Program-made: the position numbers and the translations under genes
Shown: positions 38,935 to 39,710 of the stretch, in pieces
How positions within the stretch are numbered: position 1 is the first letter of the stretch
How the letters are laid out: each line of letters opens with the position of its first letter
Assembly (NCBI GenBank): GCA_017632155.1
Contig: JAGBRZ010000080.1
Location: forward strand, 1 to 39,710
Length of the DNA: 39,710 bases
Direction: 5' to 3'
Origin: Clostridia bacterium
GTDB lineage: Bacteria; Bacillota_A; Clostridia; Oscillospirales; CAG-272
Notes under the pieces: model-generated
What the model was told of the DNA's origin: nothing
The model's database searches: none
Seen by the model: only the letters and a program-made list of their open reading frames with translations

Positions 38935-39710
38935 ATGAAAAAGATTGCTATTCTCGGTTGTGAAAACTCGCACGCAAATGCGTTTTTGAAGTTCATTAAG
39001 GAAAAAGAAGAATTCTCGGACATTGAATGCATCGGCGTTTACAGCGTTGACCCTGCGGCTTCGGAGAAGCTTCGCGACAATTTCGGTGTGCCCGTGCTTG
39101 AAAACTATGATTCCGCGGTCGGAAAGATCGACGGTCTTATCATCACCGCGCGCCACGGCGGCGATCATTATAAATTCGCAAAGCCCTACATAGAGAGTGG
39201 GATCCCGATGTTCATCGACAAACCCATCACGGTCAGTGAGGAGGAGGCTGTCGAATTTATGCAGGCACTCAAAGCACGCGGAACGAGAATCTCGGGCGGT
39301 TCGTCGCTTAAGCAGGACGTTTACGTCTCCGAGCTGAAGGCGGACGCGCTTGCAGAGGTCGGCGGCAAGACTCTCGGCGGATTCATCCGCGCTCCCTATC
39401 AGGCTGAGAACGCTTACGGCGGATTCTATTTCTACGCACAGCACCTCGTGGAGATGGTCTGCGAGATCTTCGGCAGATTTCCCATTTCCGTTACGGCAAA
39501 GCAGAACGGTAAGCAGATCCACGTCCTGTTCCATTATGAGGATTACGACTGCGTGGGCGTATTTACGGACGGTATTTACGTCTATTACGCCGCGCGTATG
39601 GCGGAAAAAGCGACTGCAAGCCACGAGATCCCCTTTGACGCGGGTTGGTTCTACCGTGAATTCAAGGAATTCTACGATCTGCTCGGAGGAGAAGCGCAGA
39701 GCATTACCTA
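38935..39710 (+). CDS. Gfo/Idh/MocA family oxidoreductase, cut by the window edge
   Basis: An open frame from ATG 38935 with AAGGAG upstream runs to the end of the window (258 residues seen, no stop). It begins MKKIAILGCENSHA: the glycine motif is degenerate, with a histidine after the first strand. The lysine motif is FIDKPI (Asp95-Lys96-Pro97) instead of Glu-Lys-Pro. A GGFYFYAQHLVEMVCEIFG helix near residue 180 corresponds to the catalytic histidine region. It is a different branch from the preceding oxidoreductase, so the two are not a recent duplication. The C-terminus lies outside the window. Confidence 0.88.
   Translation, partial: MKKIAILGCENSHANAFLKFIKEKEEFSDIECIGVYSVDPAASEKLRDNFGVPVLENYDSAVGKIDGLIITARHGGDHYKFAKPYIESGIPMFIDKPITVSEEEAVEFMQALKARGTRISGGSSLKQDVYVSELKADALAEVGGKTLGGFIRAPYQAENAYGGFYFYAQHLVEMVCEIFGRFPISVTAKQNGKQIHVLFHYEDYDCVGVFTDGIYVYYAARMAEKATASHEIPFDAGWFYREFKEFYDLLGGEAQSIT

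Overview
The window reads as chromosomal DNA of a spore-forming Clostridia-type Bacillota, probably an uncultured, glycan-feeding gut or rumen lineage. The evidence is SpoVAC, SpoVT, a DnaD/DnaI primosome pair, YqeG, AGGAGG-type ribosome binding sites, sigma-A promoters with 17-bp spacers, and four lipoproteins with Thr/Glu-rich linkers. I cannot place it more finely. Coding density is very high: no gene-free stretch exceeds 300 bases, and there is no rRNA, CRISPR array, insertion sequence or prophage.

Layout. 1-1091: a tRNA-Gly and a solitary ABC-type ATPase, both leftward. 1209-3676: rightward operon yqeG, endonuclease IV-like TIM barrel, Xaa-Pro aminopeptidase. 3855-4514: hemolysin III. 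4551-9629: leftward glycan operon of a variant Gfo/Idh/MocA protein, a metallo-beta-lactamase-fold lipoprotein and a GH36 alpha-galactosidase. 9703-11082: spoVAC and two small helical proteins. 11216-17486: leftward housekeeping operon galU, dCMP deaminase, lipoprotein, rimI, tsaD, dnaD, dnaI and an AT-rich membrane protein gene. 17616-19946: large beta-helix lipoprotein. 20047-21800: ald and spoVT. 21956-27553: leftward operon aldo/keto reductase, GH77, GH38. 27668-32062: rightward cupin, Nudix, exonuclease III, and a tightly coupled hydrolase/M28 peptidase/hydrolase trio. 32193-39710: rightward GH99-like lipoprotein, trkA, trkH, GNAT, and two Gfo/Idh/MocA oxidoreductases, the last cut by the window edge.

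The glycan genes suggest surface capture and cytoplasmic breakdown of galactosides, mannosides and alpha-glucans, with several NAD-dependent oxidoreductases of unknown substrate. Two lipoproteins appear to share a GH67/GH20 N-terminal-like domain fused to different C-terminal folds.

The most unusual signal is upstream of spoVT (20611-20674). A hairpin would bury the spoVT ribosome binding site on any read-through transcript from ald, while a sigma-G-like promoter inside the hairpin would start an mRNA lacking the blocking arm. Other points of note are an M28 peptidase with a membrane hairpin inserted in its metal site region, two divergent promoters sharing one -10 element, and two four-copy heptamer repeats. 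All functional assignments come from reading motifs; no database search was possible.
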